Positions 1-8,334 of a stretch of DNA of 64,000 nucleotides are shown here, in pieces (the first letter of the stretch is position 1; every line of letters starts with the position of its first letter). The position numbers and the translations under genes were made by a program. The DNA is from Prescottella equi (GTDB lineage Bacteria; Actinomycetota; Actinomycetes; Mycobacteriales; Mycobacteriaceae). The stretch lies in the NCBI RefSeq assembly GCF_002094305.1, contig NZ_LWTX01000006.1, positions 62,001 through 126,000 of the forward strand. Reading direction: 5' to 3'. The notes beneath the pieces are model-generated. The model worked only from the letters and a program-made list of their open reading frames with translations. It was not told where the DNA came from and did no database searches.

Positions 1-1
1 G

Positions 2-1243
2 AGCACCACGACCGCACCGGCCGCGAGCAAGCCGAGCATCCTGCATCAACCGAAAGCGGTGTGGGCCGTCGCCTTCGCCAGCGTCATCGCCTTCATGGGC
101 ATCGGGCTCGTCGACCCGATCCTCAAGCCCATCGCCGAACAGCTCGACGCCACCCCGTCGCAGGTGTCGCTGCTGTTCACCAGCTACATGCTGGTCACGG
201 GCGTCGCCATGCTGTTCACCGGCATGATCTCGAGCCGCATCGGAGCCAAGAAGACGCTGCTGTGGGGCCTGGCGATCATCGTGGTGTTCGCGGCGGCGGC
301 CGGCACGTCGGACACCATCAACCAGATCGTCGGCTTCCGTGCCGGCTGGGGTCTGGGCAACGCACTGTTCATCGCGACCGCCCTCGCGGCGATCGTCGGC
401 GCTGCCAGTGGCGGTGTCGCACAGGCGATCATCCTGTACGAGGCGGCGCTCGGCATCGGTATCGCCGTCGGACCGCTGGTCGGTGGAGTGCTCGGCAACA
501 TCAGCTGGCGCGCACCGTTCTTCGGTGTCGCGACGCTCATGGCCATCGCCTTCATCCTGATCATGGTGATGCTGCCCAAGGCGCCCAAGCCGACGCACCG
601 GACCTCGCTGGCCGCACCGTTCCTCGCGTTGCGCCACCGCGGTCTGCTGACGGTCGCGATCACCGCGCTGCTCTACAACTACGGCTTCTTCACGCTGCTC
701 GCCTACACCCCGTTCCCGCTGGACATGGGCGCGTACTCGATCGGCTTCATCTTCTTCGGCTGGGGTGTGGCGCTGGCGATCGCGTCGGTGTTCCTGGCCC
801 CGCGCCTACAGCGCCGCTTCGGCACGCTGCCGATGATGATCGCCGCCCTCAGCCTGTTCGCCGTCGACCTCGCGGCGATGGCACTGTTCACCGACTCCAA
901 GCCGGCACTGGTGGTGTGCGTCGTCCTGGCGGGACTGTTCCTGGGCGTCAACAACACCCTCATCACCGAGACCGTGATGATCTCGGCGCCGGTCGAACGT
1001 TCGACGGCGTCGGCCGCGTACAGCTTCGTCCGCTTCGTCGGCGGCGCAGCGGCTCCGTACGTCGCCGGCAAGCTCGGCGAGCACAACGTGCACGTGCCGT
1101 TCTGGGTGGGCGCCGGATGCACCGTCCTGGGCATCCTGGTCCTCGCCACGGGACGAAAGGTGCTGGCGCACGTCGACGATCACGATCCCGAACCGCACAG
1201 CGTCGAGGAGGCCGTCGCCGTCACGGTCGGCGACGCCGACTGA
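2..1243 (+). CDS. MFS transporter, 5' end cut off by the window
   Basis: Inner-membrane major facilitator transporter, probably a proton-driven drug or metabolite exporter. The frame is open to the first base of the window and reads S-T-T-T-A-P-A-A before the first hydrophobic helix, so the true start lies just outside; a GTG at 59 would cut into the N-terminal tail and is not preferred. About 12 hydrophobic segments are visible. The TM2-TM3 loop carries a motif-A-like stretch (TGMISSRIGAKKTLLWG), and the C-terminus is acidic and cytoplasmic. The substrate cannot be read from the sequence. The gene ends 43 bases before a large palindrome that separates it from a convergent gene. Confidence 0.85.
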   Translation, partial: STTTAPAASKPSILHQPKAVWAVAFASVIAFMGIGLVDPILKPIAEQLDATPSQVSLLFTSYMLVTGVAMLFTGMISSRIGAKKTLLWGLAIIVVFAAAAGTSDTINQIVGFRAGWGLGNALFIATALAAIVGAASGGVAQAIILYEAALGIGIAVGPLVGGVLGNISWRAPFFGVATLMAIAFILIMVMLPKAPKPTHRTSLAAPFLALRHRGLLTVAITALLYNYGFFTLLAYTPFPLDMGAYSIGFIFFGWGVALAIASVFLAPRLQRRFGTLPMMIAALSLFAVDLAAMALFTDSKPALVVCVVLAGLFLGVNNTLITETVMISAPVERSTASAAYSFVRFVGGAAAPYVAGKLGEHNVHVPFWVGAGCTVLGILVLATGRKVLAHVDDHDPEPHSVEEAVAVTVGDAD

Positions 1244-1286
1244 GGTCGGTACCCTTCCCCCTCCCCCTCCCTGTCCCCCTCCCCCT

Positions 1287-1349
1287 CGCGTTTTGCGCAC
1301 TTGTCGCGGAAATCCCGGTGCCCCGGGCGCGACAAGTGCGCAAAACGCG
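1287..1349. repeat. Palindromic repeat, copy 1
   Basis: A perfect inverted repeat with 22-base arms (1287-1308 and 1328-1349, arm core GCGTTTTGCGCACTTGTCGC) and a 19-base loop. It lies between two convergent genes and could terminate both. A near-identical element with the same arm and loop lengths lies at 2332-2394. The single arm difference is compensated on the other arm, so pairing is conserved. Confidence 0.85.
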
Positions 1350-1357
1350 TTCGGGGG

Positions 1358-1912
1358 TCAGGTGGCCGGGGTGTGCACCAGGTCGACGTACTCCTGCGGC
1401 AACTCCTCGAACGACAGCTTGGTGACGCTCGACGGGCCGGAGTGGTACGAGTCCTCGCCCTGGATGAGCCCGTCCTCGTCCACCGGCCACAGGATCAGCT
1501 GACGGAAGACGACGAGATAGTCGGCCGCCTCGTCGTCGACCGGGATGCCGATCTGCGCGGCATACGAGCCGGGGTAGATCTGCTTGAGGAAACCCTCGGT
1601 GACCAGGCAGTGGTCGTCGACGACGAGCCGGTCGAGCTCGTACTCGAGGATGTTGGTGCGGGTCGCGAGGAAGTCGATGTAATACGTCTTCACACCCTCG
1701 GTGCCCTTCGGCCCGACGTCCTGGCCGCCGTTCCAGAAGTGGTAGTCGGGAGCGGGATTCAGCGTCGCCATCAGCCGATCCAGGTCCGGGGCGGCCTCCG
1801 CCCGCATGTGCTCGATCACCGCGCCGAGAACGACTCGGTGGCGGGCATCGGTGGTGACGGCGAGGCGCTGCTCGAGCAGTTCCCACGTGCGATTCGGGTC
1901 GATCACGGCCAT
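1358..1912 (-). CDS. SnoaL/NTF2-like domain protein
   Basis: A 184-residue protein beginning MAVIDPNRTW, with the aromatic-rich alpha+beta pattern of the SnoaL-like/NTF2-like fold (FWNGGQDVGPKG, YHFWN, a YxIDF strand). Such proteins are ligand-binding cyclases, isomerases or hydratases in secondary metabolism and catabolism; the reaction cannot be assigned here. The start was chosen because AAGGAA lies about 7 bases upstream of ATG 1912; a longer in-frame ORF to 1957 lacks a comparable ribosome-binding site. Its neighbours on the same strand are a regulator remnant and the gal operon, with no obvious functional link. Confidence 0.7.
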   Translation of the reverse strand: MAVIDPNRTWELLEQRLAVTTDARHRVVLGAVIEHMRAEAAPDLDRLMATLNPAPDYHFWNGGQDVGPKGTEGVKTYYIDFLATRTNILEYELDRLVVDDHCLVTEGFLKQIYPGSYAAQIGIPVDDEAADYLVVFRQLILWPVDEDGLIQGEDSYHSGPSSVTKLSFEELPQEYVDLVHTPAT

Positions 1913-2047
1913 GTGCGAATTCCTTTCCGGTGAAACGAACTTCGCGACGATCGTCACCCATCGGACCCGTACCGGTCACCCGACGCGCGTCGACCGTTCC
2001 GCCCGTCGGGTCCGACGAGCGTCGGGCGCCGGTATCGGGCGTCGGGC

Positions 2048-2262
2048 TCAGAAGCCCGAACCGAACACCTCGGACGCCGCCAACTCGGTAGACGACAAGG
2101 CCATCCGCCGGATCATCAGCACCAGCGTCGCCGTGAACCGGTCCACCGAGTCCTCGAGGTTCCAGCCCATCTCAGCCTCGAGGTGCGCCAGTCGAGCGGC
2201 GACGGTGCTGTGATGGACGTGCAGTTCGGCGGCTGTGCGTCGTAGGGACTCCGTTCCTCGAC
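2048..2262 (-). pseudogene. C-terminal remnant of a PucR/CdaR-type regulator
   Basis: On the minus strand this stretch reads ESLRRTAAELHVHHSTVAARL, then AHLEAEMGWNLEDSVDRF, ending ...VFGSGF-stop. This is the helix-turn-helix typically found at the very C-terminus of PucR/CdaR-family activators. No start codon or N-terminal sensory region precedes it: upstream the frame stays open but non-homologous into the palindrome at 2332-2394 and then galK. It is therefore read as a decayed regulator whose 5' part was lost, possibly in the event that placed the palindromic repeat beside it. A frameshifted functional gene is unlikely, because galK occupies the upstream DNA. Confidence 0.6.
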
Positions 2263-2331
2263 TGGACCGAGCATGCCCGGGCCCCGCCGGGAGGGGATCC
2301 CCGTCTCCCGGTCCACGGGATCCCGGCTCCC

Positions 2332-2394
2332 CGCGTTTTGCGCACTTATCGCGCCCCGGGCACCCCGGAAGGCGCGATAAGTGCGCAAAACGCG
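2332..2394. repeat. Palindromic repeat, copy 2
   Basis: Inverted repeat with 22-base arms (2332-2353, 2373-2394) and a 19-base loop, the same geometry as 1287-1349. Arm 1 has CTTATCG where copy 1 has CTTGTCG, and arm 2 changes correspondingly (CGATAAG for CGACAAG). It lies 13 bases past the galK stop, where it can act as terminator for galT-galK. Confidence 0.85.
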
Positions 2395-2407
2395 AGAGGA
2401 GGGGGCG

Positions 2408-3583
2408 TCAGAGCAGGCGGCGCGCGGGGGCCGAAGCGGCGACGACGGCGAAGGCCGGTTCGGGCAGGCCTCGGTCCGCGGCCAGGCGGCGGGCGGTGTC
2501 GATCGCGTCGTCGACCTTCTCTGCGGGGAGCAGTGCGATCGCGGAACCACCGAACCCGCCACCGGTCATGCGCGCACCGAGCGCCCCGGCGACCATCGCG
2601 GCCTCGACGGCGGTGTCGAGCTCGGGGCACGAGACCTCGAAGTCGCGGTGCAACGACATGTGCGACGCGTACAGCAGTCGGCCGAACTCCGCGAAGTCCC
2701 CGGATTCCGCTGCCGCCACCGCGAGCCGGACGCGGGCGATCTCGCTGATCACGTGCCACGCCCGACGCCGCAGGACGTCGTCCTTCAGCGACCGGACCGC
2801 GTCCGCGCGCTCCCGCCCCCGATCGGCCAGTACGCGCAACGACGCCACCCCGAGCCGACGCGTCGCCCGCTCCACCGCCGCCCGACGTTGCGCGTACTGC
2901 CCGTCCGCCAACCGGTGCGGCGCCCGGGTGTCGATCACCAACAGCGACAAATCCTCCGGAACGAACGGCACGTGCGACACTTCACCCGACGCCGAATCCA
3001 GCAGCAGCGCAGCCCCTTCCGATGCACGCAGCGACGCCGCCTGGTCCATTCCGCCGGTGGGGGCGAGGGCGACGTCGTTCTCGGCCCGCACGCACGCCGC
3101 TGCCAGATCCGCCCGATCGGCGTCCGGAACCAGCGCGAGCGCGAGCGAACATTCGAGCGCCGACGAACTCGACAGCCCCGCGCCGATCGGCACGGTGGAC
3201 ACGCACACGGCATCCACTCCGCCGAAATCGCCAGTGAGCAAGCCCTTCTCGCGCAGTGCCCAGATCACGCCAGCCGGGTACGACGCCCACCCCGCCGGCC
3301 GTCCGGGGCCGATGTCGGCGAGCCGGCCGGCCCACGGGTCGCCGTTCGACGACCGCAGCCGGATCAGCCCGTCGGTACGACGCGTCACCGCGACCGCGGT
3401 GCTGTGCGGCAACGCGATCGGCAGGCACAGCCCGCCCGCGTAGTCCACGTGCTCGCCGATCAGGTTGACCCGACCGGGTGCCGCCCACACGCCGTCCGCG
3501 CCCACGCCGAACTCGTGGCGGAACGAATCCGTCACCGCCGCAGCGAGTTCGGCGTCGGAACGGGCGTCGAACCAGACCGTCAC
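2408..3583 (-). CDS. galK: Galactokinase
   Basis: Cytoplasmic GHMP kinase phosphorylating alpha-D-galactose to galactose-1-phosphate, the first committed step of the Leloir pathway. All family motifs are present: the galactokinase signature GRVNLIGEHVDY near residue 38, the ATP-binding GAGLSSSSALE loop near 135, and the C-terminal GARMTGGGFGGS motif near 335. Length (391 aa) is normal. The GTG start overlaps the galT stop by four bases, so the two are translationally coupled. No galE is in the window. It is followed by a palindrome that probably ends the transcript. Confidence 0.95.
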   Translation of the reverse strand: MTVWFDARSDAELAAAVTDSFRHEFGVGADGVWAAPGRVNLIGEHVDYAGGLCLPIALPHSTAVAVTRRTDGLIRLRSSNGDPWAGRLADIGPGRPAGWASYPAGVIWALREKGLLTGDFGGVDAVCVSTVPIGAGLSSSSALECSLALALVPDADRADLAAACVRAENDVALAPTGGMDQAASLRASEGAALLLDSASGEVSHVPFVPEDLSLLVIDTRAPHRLADGQYAQRRAAVERATRRLGVASLRVLADRGRERADAVRSLKDDVLRRRAWHVISEIARVRLAVAAAESGDFAEFGRLLYASHMSLHRDFEVSCPELDTAVEAAMVAGALGARMTGGGFGGSAIALLPAEKVDDAIDTARRLAADRGLPEPAFAVVAASAPARRLL

Positions 3584-4695
3584 GGCGCGACCTCCCGGAA
3601 TCGTGCGGCGATCCGCTCGGGCGTGGTGTCACTGATCCACGCGCCCATCCCGGATTCGGAACCGGCGAGGAACTTCATCCGGTGTGGCGAACGCATCAGC
3701 GAGAACACCTGCAGGTACAGCCGTCCCAGGTCACGGCCTGCGCCGATCGGAGCCTGGTGCCACCCTGCGATGTACGGCAGCCGATCGACGCCGTCGAAGA
3801 AGCGGTCCAGCCGACCGAGCACGTCGAGGTAGAGGTGCGAGAGCTCGTCGAGTTCGGCGTCGTCGAGCTCGGTGAGATCGGCGACATCCCGGTGCGGCGC
3901 GACATGCAGTTCGACGGGCCACCGCGCCGCAGCGGGCACGTACGCGGTCCAGTGCTCGCCCTCGACCACCACGCGGGTACCGGCGCGCCGCTCGGCGTCG
4001 AGGACGTCGCGTAGAAGCGAACGGCCCGTGCGCTTTCGGTGCTCCTCGGCCTGACGCAGCAGCGTGGTGGTGCGCGGCGGCAGCGTCGGATACGCGTAGA
4101 TCTGACCGTGCGGGTGCGACAGCGTCACCCCGATCTCCTCGCCGCGGTTCTCGAAGCAGTACACCTGCGCGACGGACGGCAGCGCCGACAGCTCGTGTGT
4201 CCGGTCCCGCAGCGCCTCGAGCACGGTCCGCACGCGGGAGACCGGCAACTGCGCGAAGCCGCGGTCGTGGTCGCCGGTGAAGCACACCACCTCGCACCGG
4301 CCGTCGGCGGCGCGCTGCGGCCAAAGACGCTCGCCGTCAACGAGTCCCGGAACCTCCTCCGCTGCCGAACCCAGCGACGGGAAGCGGTTCTCGAACACCG
4401 CGACGTCGTAGTCGCCGGCCGGGATCTCGGTCGCCGGACGTCCGGGCCGCGTCGGGCACAGCGGGCACTCGTCGGTCGCCGGCAGGAAGGTGCGGTTCAT
4501 CCGGTGCGCGGCGAGCGTCACCCACTCCCCCGTCAGCACGTCGAAGCGCATCGTCGACGCCGCCTCGACCGGTGCCAGGTCACGGCCGTCGTGCAACTCG
4601 CGTGTCACTACCCCACTTGCGTACGGCTCGGTGTCGTCGAAATAGATCAGCTCGCGCCCGTCGGACAGGCGTGTCCGCGTCTTCCGGATCGGCAT
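3580..4695 (-). CDS. galT: Galactose-1-phosphate uridylyltransferase
   Basis: GalT exchanges UMP between UDP-glucose and galactose-1-phosphate. The catalytic HPHGQ motif (SHPHGQIYAYP), the zinc-site region CPLCP, and the H-x-H-type C-terminal motif are visible; length 371 aa is typical. An in-frame ORF extends upstream to 4881, but that extension is low-complexity and non-homologous, so the start is taken as ATG 4695 (MPIRKTRT). It is the first gene of a galT-galK operon with overlapping stop and start. Its promoter must lie in the 155 bases shared with the divergent secreted-protein gene at 4851. Confidence 0.93.
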   Translation of the reverse strand: MPIRKTRTRLSDGRELIYFDDTEPYASGVVTRELHDGRDLAPVEAASTMRFDVLTGEWVTLAAHRMNRTFLPATDECPLCPTRPGRPATEIPAGDYDVAVFENRFPSLGSAAEEVPGLVDGERLWPQRAADGRCEVVCFTGDHDRGFAQLPVSRVRTVLEALRDRTHELSALPSVAQVYCFENRGEEIGVTLSHPHGQIYAYPTLPPRTTTLLRQAEEHRKRTGRSLLRDVLDAERRAGTRVVVEGEHWTAYVPAAARWPVELHVAPHRDVADLTELDDAELDELSHLYLDVLGRLDRFFDGVDRLPYIAGWHQAPIGAGRDLGRLYLQVFSLMRSPHRMKFLAGSESGMGAWISDTTPERIAARFREVAP

Positions 4696-4850
4696 CGGAA
4701 CACGATATGCGACAGCCACTGTTCCGTCGCCGACCATCCGGTTTGGTGTCGCCGCGGGTTGTGTGTGAGCATGCTCGAGGCTGTTGCACCGTGACGGGGA
4801 GTCACGGGACGGCCGGGGGAACGAAACACATCGAAAAACGGGGGATTCAC

Positions 4851-5360
4851 ATGAAGCTTCGCAGCTTTGCCGTGCGCGCATTCGGCGCCGCGGCCATCGC
4901 GACCGCCACCATCACGGGCGTCGCCACCACCGCGGGCGCCGCACCGGCACCGGCGCCGCTCGTGCACACGACGATCAACGGACCCACCCTTCCGGTGCTG
5001 GGGCAGAACGACTTCTGCAACGGCCTCATCGACACCGTCGTCGAGACCGATCCGGCGCGACCGGGTCTCGCGACCATCGCGTTCACGCCGCGTGTCCTGA
5101 ACGGTGTCGGGCCGGGCTGGGCCCAGAACCCGGTCTGCCGGATGAAGGTCGCCGTCGGATGGAATTTCGGGATCTTCACCGGGCAGCTCAGAGATGTCGA
5201 ACTCCTCGCACGCCAAGGCGAGACCGTCCGAACCGAGATCAATCCCGGTTCCGGGCTCGCGAGGCTGACGATGCAGGTGAGCCCGATCGGCCCCTGGTAC
5301 AACGAACTGCGCCCGCAGGCGGGATACGGCGTCGTCAGCGCGTTCCTCCTCGTCCCCTGA
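4851..5360 (+). CDS. Small secreted protein, function unknown
   Basis: A 169-residue protein with a clear Sec signal peptide (MKLRSFAVRAFGAAAIATAT, cleavage likely after TTAGA-A) and a mature domain of about 135 residues containing two cysteines (NDFCN, NPVCRM) that may form a disulfide. The pattern resembles small exported actinobacterial proteins of unknown role; no catalytic motif is seen. The start is supported by a GGGGG purine tract 7 bases upstream. It is monocistronic, divergent from galT, and ends at a strong hairpin shared with pyrE. Confidence 0.75.
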   Translation: MKLRSFAVRAFGAAAIATATITGVATTAGAAPAPAPLVHTTINGPTLPVLGQNDFCNGLIDTVVETDPARPGLATIAFTPRVLNGVGPGWAQNPVCRMKVAVGWNFGIFTGQLRDVELLARQGETVRTEINPGSGLARLTMQVSPIGPWYNELRPQAGYGVVSAFLLVP

Positions 5361-5373
5361 CCGGACGCACTTA

Positions 5374-5426
5374 CAGCTGAAGGGACCCTTCATGCGCCGC
5401 GAGCGCACGAAGGGTCCCTTCAGCTG
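5374..5426. terminator. Bidirectional hairpin terminator
   Basis: Perfect 18-base inverted repeat (arms 5374-5391 CAGCTGAAGGGACCCTTC and 5409-5426) with a 17-base loop between the convergent secreted-protein gene and pyrE. Its position and stability suggest termination in both directions. Confidence 0.8.
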
Positions 5427-5440
5427 TTGAGAAAAGGCGC

Positions 5441-5974
5441 TTACCTCAGACCCAGATCGTCGAGGCCCAGGAGCGAGCGGTACTCGAGGCCCTCGGCGGC
5501 GATGACGGCGTCGGCGCCGGTGGCGCGGTCGACGACGGTGGCGACACCGACGACGATGGCGCCGGCGTCACGCAGTGCCTTGACGGCGGTGAGCGGCGAG
5601 TTGCCGGTGGTGGTGGTGTCCTCGACGACCAGGACGCGCTTGCCGACGACGTCGGGGCCTTCGATCTGACGCTGCATGCCGTGTGCCTTGGCGGCCTTGC
5701 GGACGACGAACGCGTCGATCGGCCGGCCCTCGGCGTGCATGACGGCCATCGCGACCGGGTCGGCGCCCATCGTGAGGCCACCGACGGAGGCGAAGTCCCA
5801 GTCGGCGACCAGTTCGCGCAGCAGCTTGCCGATCAGCGGTCCGGCCCGGTGATGCAGGGTCGCGCGGCGCAGGTCCACGTAGTAGTCGGCTTCCTTGCCG
5901 GAGGACAAGGTGACCTTTCCGTGCACCACCGCCAGCTCGCGCACCAGCGCGGCGAGCTCGTCGCGATCCGTCAT
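5441..5974 (-). CDS. pyrE: Orotate phosphoribosyltransferase
   Basis: Converts orotate and PRPP to orotidine-5'-monophosphate in de novo pyrimidine synthesis. The PRPP-binding motif VLVVEDTTTTGNS and the flexible-loop lysines (VRKAAKAHGMQ) are present; length 177 aa is usual for actinobacteria. It starts at ATG 5974. In M. tuberculosis pyrE (Rv0382c) is likewise followed upstream by Rv0383c and clpB, so this is part of an old conserved neighbourhood. Confidence 0.95.
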   Translation of the reverse strand: MTDRDELAALVRELAVVHGKVTLSSGKEADYYVDLRRATLHHRAGPLIGKLLRELVADWDFASVGGLTMGADPVAMAVMHAEGRPIDAFVVRKAAKAHGMQRQIEGPDVVGKRVLVVEDTTTTGNSPLTAVKALRDAGAIVVGVATVVDRATGADAVIAAEGLEYRSLLGLDDLGLR

Positions 5975-6058
5975 CGGCCGCTCCCATCATCGTTCGAAGT
6001 CAGTGACTTTTCGTCGTGTCGAGCCTAGCGAGGCGGCCAGGTCACGGCGCTGGCGGCC

Positions 6059-6640
6059 CTATGCGGCCTGCTCGGCGGCGGACGCGTCGTCCGCGCTCGT
6101 GGGCATCTGGAGTGTCGCCGCCTCGAACAGCGGTGCCGCGGCGATTCCCGCGGGCCGCGCGAGCAGCGACGCGGGGAACGTGCGCAGCGAGTCGTTCAGT
6201 TTGCGGGCCAGATCGTTGTAGACGGTGACGGCGCCGGCGAGACGCGTCTCGGTCTGGTCGATCTCGTGTGCCGGGCGGACGAACGCCCAGTCGCGGCGCA
6301 GCGCGGGATAGCTGCGCGCGGTCCCCATCAACGACGCCAGCGCGGCGGAGAGAGCGTTCTCGGCGCCGGCCTGTCGGCCGAGGTCCAGATTCTCCTCGCG
6401 GACCCGCATCGCCAGGGAACGCGCCCCGGTGACCGTGCTGACCAGTTCGCGGCCCACGGTGTCCGCGACGGCGAGCACGAGACCGGGCACGTACTCGCAG
6501 CGACGGTCCTGTTCCACGTGGATCAACGACAGCGCGGTGCGCAGATTGGCGTCGAGGCGGCGCAGGTTCCGGTTCACCGACGCCAGCCAGGCCACAAGAA
6601 TCACAACAACAACAAGAACAACACCCGACACAGCAACCAC
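6059..6640 (-). CDS. LemA-family membrane protein
   Basis: LemA-like protein with one N-terminal membrane anchor (VVAVSGVVLVVVVILVAWLA) followed by a long alpha-helical domain containing the family-typical NRNLRRLDANL, RTALSLIHVE and VYNDLARKLN segments. Cellular role of the family is unclear. The start is uncertain: an open frame runs to 6766 but overlaps the preceding gene, so the first GTG after that gene's stop (6640; next GTG 6631) was chosen. There is no strong ribosome-binding site, and translation may be coupled to the gene upstream. About 193 residues. Confidence 0.7.
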   Translation of the reverse strand: MVAVSGVVLVVVVILVAWLASVNRNLRRLDANLRTALSLIHVEQDRRCEYVPGLVLAVADTVGRELVSTVTGARSLAMRVREENLDLGRQAGAENALSAALASLMGTARSYPALRRDWAFVRPAHEIDQTETRLAGAVTVYNDLARKLNDSLRTFPASLLARPAGIAAAPLFEAATLQMPTSADDASAAEQAA

Positions 6641-6674
6641 AGCTGCGGAATCTACTGAAACAGGATCCGAGCCG

Positions 6675-7355
6675 CTATTCGGGAACGGGTTCAGGGGCGA
6701 TCGGACGGCCGGGATCGTGCGCGGCGGGCTGCATCGCCGGCGGTTCGACGGCCGGCGGCAGCACACGCAGCATCCCCGACAGCCGGGCCACGACCTCGAT
6801 CGCGGCGTCCCAGTCGCGGCCGGTACTGCCGATCGGGAGCGAACCGAGCGTCCATTCCCCCTCGCTCCACAGCATCTGCAGCTGCGGCGGCACCGACTCG
6901 GTGAACGCCACCATGCGCTGATCGCACACGCGGCGCGCGATCTCGAGATCGGTCGCGAACACGACGCGCGGGCCGATCGCGCCCAGCAGGTTCAGGTCGC
7001 TGTCGCGCGGCGGAGGCGTCGACTTCAGGCGCAGATCGATGTCGACGTCGGAGCCCACCTCCCGGTGCACCGCGACGATCGTCGCCGTGTCCTCGAGGTC
7101 GAACAGCACGAACTGCTCGCCGCGGCGGACGCCGCGCACGACGTCCACGGCGCCCAGGTACTCCTGCTTGGCGAGGGCCGCCCGATGCCACTGCGACGGC
7201 AGATGCTCGTCCGCGGTGTTGTAGGTGTACCCCTGCGCCTTCGCCCAGATCTGCCGCACCCGACCGGTCTGGTCACGACGCGAACGATCGACATAGAGCA
7301 GCACGACAGCACCCGCGAGCGCTATCACTGCCAATCCGAACCACATAGCCGTCAT
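6675..7355 (-). CDS. Membrane-anchored protein, Rv0383c-like
   Basis: A 226-residue protein with one N-terminal transmembrane segment (MWFGLAVIALAGAVVLLYV), a positively charged stop (DRSRRDQ), and a soluble domain, ending in a proline-rich tail. No catalytic motif is evident. In M. tuberculosis a similarly sized, similarly anchored protein (Rv0383c) sits between pyrE and clpB, and this gene occupies the same place; identification rests on that context and topology. It is probably co-transcribed with the LemA-like gene 34 bases downstream. Confidence 0.65.
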   Translation of the reverse strand: MTAMWFGLAVIALAGAVVLLYVDRSRRDQTGRVRQIWAKAQGYTYNTADEHLPSQWHRAALAKQEYLGAVDVVRGVRRGEQFVLFDLEDTATIVAVHREVGSDVDIDLRLKSTPPPRDSDLNLLGAIGPRVVFATDLEIARRVCDQRMVAFTESVPPQLQMLWSEGEWTLGSLPIGSTGRDWDAAIEVVARLSGMLRVLPPAVEPPAMQPAAHDPGRPIAPEPVPE

Positions 7356-7408
7356 CGAGGGTCAGCCTAGCCACTCCCGGCGCACTTCCGGGCATCCGGT
7401 GCCGCGAG

Positions 7409-8296
7409 TCAGTTACCGAACTCGGGAAGCGTGGTGCCGATGATCAACTTCGCGGTGAGGGTGCCGTCCTTCACCTTGTCGCCCTGCACCAGCACCGACT
7501 CGCCGGGCTTCAGTTCGGCGATGCTGTTCGCGGTCAACGAGATGAGCGAGGTGTCGGGCGTGGTCTTGACGGTGATCGTGGTTCCGCCGAGCCCGTCGAT
7601 GGTGAGAGTGCCACCGTCGTTGGCGGTGATCGTGCCCATCGCCGTCCCGGCGTTGCCGATGACGTCACCGATGCCACCGGGCAGGTTCTCGAAGGGCGAG
7701 GTGGTCTCGGGTTCCGTCGTCGGCGCACCCGCACGGGGCGGGACGGCAGGCGCCGAGGTCCGCGGCGAGGGCGCGGCCGCGGTGTCGCTCTCGTCGGAGT
7801 TCCCGTTCAGCATCAACCCGACGATCAGGCCCAGCGCCAGCAGCACCACGCCGGCGCCGACCGCCGCCCACAGTCCCACCCGGCGTCCGGGCTTGTTGCC
7901 CGGACCGTTCTCGAGTGGCGGGACCTCACCGGTGGGTGGCTGTCCGGGCGGCGGGTAGCCGCCCGGCGGGTAGCCACCTGCGCCGTAGTAGGTCGGATAC
8001 GCCTGTGTCGCGTTCGGCGGCGCGGCCTGCGGGTCGTAGCGCGGGTCGTACGCCGGATACGCCTGCGTCGGGTACGCCTGCGTCGCCTCGGGGGCCTGCG
8101 CGCCGTACGCCTGGTACGGGTCGGCCGTGTAGTACTGCTCGGTCGGCTGCTCCGGGGCCGGCGTCCCGACCGGCCCGAGCTGCTGGGTCGGGCCGTCCGC
8201 GGGGCGGGCCCACTGGACGGTCTCGTCCGGCGCCTGCTGCTCGGCCGGGTCGTATGCGCGTTCCTGCGGAGTGCGCGGATCCTCGGGGTTGGTCAT
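7409..8296 (-). CDS. Membrane protein with Tyr/Pro/Gln-rich N-terminus and DUF5666-like domain
   Basis: 295 residues in three parts. A cytoplasmic, low-complexity region (about 1-150) is rich in ATQAYP and GGYPPG repeats. A single transmembrane helix follows (LWAAVGAGVVLLALGLIVGLML). The extracytoplasmic domain contains GTITANDGGTLTIDGLGGTTITV and later LKPGESVLVQGDKVKDGTLTA, the beta-rich pattern of DUF5666. Such repeats often drive self-association, but no function is known. ATG 8296 is the only reasonable start. Confidence 0.75.
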   Translation of the reverse strand: MTNPEDPRTPQERAYDPAEQQAPDETVQWARPADGPTQQLGPVGTPAPEQPTEQYYTADPYQAYGAQAPEATQAYPTQAYPAYDPRYDPQAAPPNATQAYPTYYGAGGYPPGGYPPPGQPPTGEVPPLENGPGNKPGRRVGLWAAVGAGVVLLALGLIVGLMLNGNSDESDTAAAPSPRTSAPAVPPRAGAPTTEPETTSPFENLPGGIGDVIGNAGTAMGTITANDGGTLTIDGLGGTTITVKTTPDTSLISLTANSIAELKPGESVLVQGDKVKDGTLTAKLIIGTTLPEFGN

Positions 8297-8334
8297 GGGG
8301 CGGGCCTGCTCTCTTCCGTCCGGGCGCCGACAGT

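Noticed and set aside
3580-4881. Longer galT start at 4881
   Set aside because: The first 62 residues would overlap the promoter and start of the divergent secreted-protein gene and show no family similarity.
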